The translations under genes were made by a program, and so were the position numbers. From Nitrospirota bacterium (GTDB lineage: Bacteria; Nitrospirota; Thermodesulfovibrionia; Thermodesulfovibrionales; UBA6898): a stretch of DNA of 6,338 nucleotides. Numbering within the stretch: position 1 is the first letter of the stretch; the number at the start of each line of letters is the position of its first letter. Below, one piece after another: positions 5,507 to 6,338 of this stretch. Below the pieces are notes generated by a model. The model did no database searches. It had not been told where the DNA came from and saw only the letters and a list, made by a program, of their open reading frames with translations. The stretch is from the NCBI GenBank assembly GCA_021787505.1, contig JAJYLU010000114.1:1-6338 (forward strand). The letters are read 5' to 3'.

Positions 5507-5533
5507 AAAAATGTAATAAAGTACAATTTTGTA
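5507..5533. repeat. AT-rich inverted repeats upstream of the sigma54 promoter
   Basis: AAAAATGTA (5507-5515) and TACAATTTT (5522-5530) form 9-bp arms with one mismatch around a 6-bp spacer. TACAA-TT-TTGTA (5522-5533) is a second overlapping inverted repeat. They lie about 50-75 bp upstream of the -24 element, within the range of enhancer sites for a sigma54 activator, and also just upstream of the 32-codon ORF on the other strand. The TGTA-N6-TACA core is seen directly; binding by any protein is inferred. Confidence 0.4.
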
Positions 5534-5564
5534 GGTGTTGCGCTGTCATTGGAGGAGGAATTCC

Positions 5565-5663
5565 ATGCGGAAGGCCGCAACCCGTCGCGTCAGTGTGAAG
5601 AGGGCACGCGACAGACAGAGGAGACGCCTTGCTTTTGTTAGTGGGGATTACGGGAAAGAATAG
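5565..5663 (+). CDS. 32-residue strongly basic small ORF
   Basis: ATG at 5565 follows an excellent Shine-Dalgarno, GGAGGAGG (5551-5558), at 6 nt spacing. The product, MRKAATRRVSVKRARDRQRR and on to GDYGKE, has 12 Lys/Arg in 32 residues. No family was recognised. It could be a nucleic-acid-binding microprotein, a leader peptide, or the start of a gene that has lost its reading frame: within a few bases of its stop, another frame encodes an FHA-like peptide. No strong promoter could be assigned on this strand. Confidence 0.35.
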   Translation: MRKAATRRVSVKRARDRQRRRLAFVSGDYGKE

Positions 5664-5716
5664 CCGTCCACGGGGATTCGGGCAGCACCAATGGCTATAT
5701 TCTTATCAACCGGTGA
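5642..5716 (+). pseudogene. possible fragment of an FHA-domain gene
   Basis: In the frame starting after a TAG at 5639, 24 codons read WGLRERIAVHGDSGSTNGYI and then LINR before a TGA. The D-x-G-S-T-N-G-x(4)-N pattern resembles the phosphopeptide-binding end of FHA domains (consensus near DLGSTNGTFVNG). There is no start codon or ribosome site for this frame, the SRxH half of an FHA domain is not visible, and both ends are closed by stops. It could be a decayed relic continuing the small ORF at 5565 in another frame, or a chance match. Confidence 0.22.
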
Positions 5717-5731
5717 AACTTGAGGACGTAT

Positions 5732-6338
5732 CTACAATTCAACGGAGCCCCCGGGCTCCAGTACTATGACGTTCCCCCGTTTCACGAGTTTTTTGAATTC
5801 CTCCGCTTTACCCGTCAGAACCGGGAAGGTGTTGAAATGCATGGGTATGATCGTCTGCGCGTCAAAAAATTCGTTGCAGGCGATAGATGCGGAGCGGGGG
5901 CCCATCGTAAACCGGTCGCCTATGGGAAGCAGGCAGATATCGGGGCCATAGAGCGTGTGGATCAGCTGCATATCGAGGAACAAGCCTGTGTCGCCTGCGT
6001 GGTAGATCCGGTGTCCCCCGAATTCGACCACATATCCGCAGGGGTTTCCACCGTATACGATCGATCCGTTTTCGATGAATCCGCTGCTGTGGTACGCGGG
6101 GACCATATGTACGATCATGTCATCAAGTTCGATCGTGCCGCCTATATTCATAGGGTCATAATTGCTGATACCCTTCGATTCGAGCCATTTGCATATTTCG
6201 AAGATGGCGACGACCTTCGATGCCCTCTTCGAAAGCGTCACCGCATCACCTACATGGTCGGAATGAAGGTGCGTAAGAAGCAGGTAGTCTAATCCTTCGG
6301 ACAATAACCCCGTCAACCCTTTTGGAAAAGCGGGGTTC
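5732..6338 (-). CDS. UPF0173 metal-dependent hydrolase (metallo-beta-lactamase fold), N-terminus beyond window
   Basis: 201 residues visible, entering from the right edge in frame (NPAFPKG at the edge) and ending at TAG 5734-5732. The metallo-beta-lactamase signature is THLHSDHVGDA (H23, H25, D27 and H28 in visible numbering). It is followed by IGGTIEL, the VYGGNPCGYVVEFGG segment, HAGDTGLF (metal-bridging Asp), LLPIGDRFTMGP and a final metal-ligand His in PMHFNTFPV. These are the conserved blocks of UPF0173 proteins such as B. subtilis YtkL. Those proteins are about 225-230 residues long, so roughly 25-30 N-terminal residues (the MxxTxxGHS strand) lie outside the window. The TTG at 6316 is not the true start, since coding continues upstream of it. 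The natural substrate of the family is not established. No terminator is visible after the stop. Confidence 0.93.
   Translation of the reverse strand, partial: NPAFPKGLTGLLSEGLDYLLLTHLHSDHVGDAVTLSKRASKVVAIFEICKWLESKGISNYDPMNIGGTIELDDMIVHMVPAYHSSGFIENGSIVYGGNPCGYVVEFGGHRIYHAGDTGLFLDMQLIHTLYGPDICLLPIGDRFTMGPRSASIACNEFFDAQTIIPMHFNTFPVLTGKAEEFKKLVKRGNVIVLEPGGSVEL

Noticed and set aside
5744..5759. GGAGCCC-CC-GGGCTCC palindrome as a terminator
   Set aside because: It lies inside the last codons of the UPF0173 gene (EPGGS), has a 2-nt loop and no T-run on either side.
1..6338. CRISPR array, tRNA/rRNA genes, insertion sequences
   Set aside because: No regularly spaced direct repeats, no cloverleaf or rRNA-like stretches, no transposase or terminal inverted repeats were seen.

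Overview
The window holds ordinary bacterial chromosomal DNA of moderate to high GC, with compact genes, good Shine-Dalgarno sites, some GTG starts and AT-rich regulatory gaps. The gene set fits a Nitrospirota- or Desulfobacterota-like anaerobe: a CcdA/thioredoxin pair, an Amt transporter behind a sigma54 promoter, a NifA-type DNA-binding domain, a RodZ-type HTH protein and a UPF0173 hydrolase. The sequence alone does not fix the lineage.

Layout. 1-375 (-): N-terminal part of a DHH-family phosphoesterase running off the left edge. 376-544: divergent promoter region with a perfect 16-bp palindrome. 545-1593 (+): two-gene thiol-redox operon, a thioredoxin-fold lipoprotein followed with a 1-nt overlap by a CcdA-type membrane protein. 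1624-2796 (+): an extended -10 promoter and an Old Yellow Enzyme of the YqjM/XenA class, with a 34-codon ORF overlapping its stop codon. 2893-3023 (-): a candidate small RNA of about 95 nt, with its own promoter, a 5' hairpin, a terminator hairpin and four exposed AUCCCC motifs. 3161-3563 (+): a promoter and a short RodZ-like (HTH_25) DNA-binding protein. 3584-3627: a strong bidirectional terminator between convergent genes. 3658-5413 (-): a small NifA/Fis-type HTH protein and an ammonium transporter, probably one operon behind a -24/-12 promoter at 5441-5457. 5458-5731: inverted repeats, a 32-codon basic ORF and a short FHA-like peptide remnant. 5732-6338 (-): UPF0173 metal-dependent hydrolase, 5' end beyond the right edge.

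How the genes work together. The lipoprotein and CcdA pair probably moves reducing equivalents across the membrane for extracytoplasmic thiols, for example in cytochrome c maturation. The sigma54 promoter, NifA-like HTH and Amt form a nitrogen-control module with no visible PII gene. The two least expected elements are the C-rich small RNA candidate at 2893-2988 and the stand-alone NifA-type DNA-binding domain in front of amt. Both are inferred from sequence and need experimental or comparative support.
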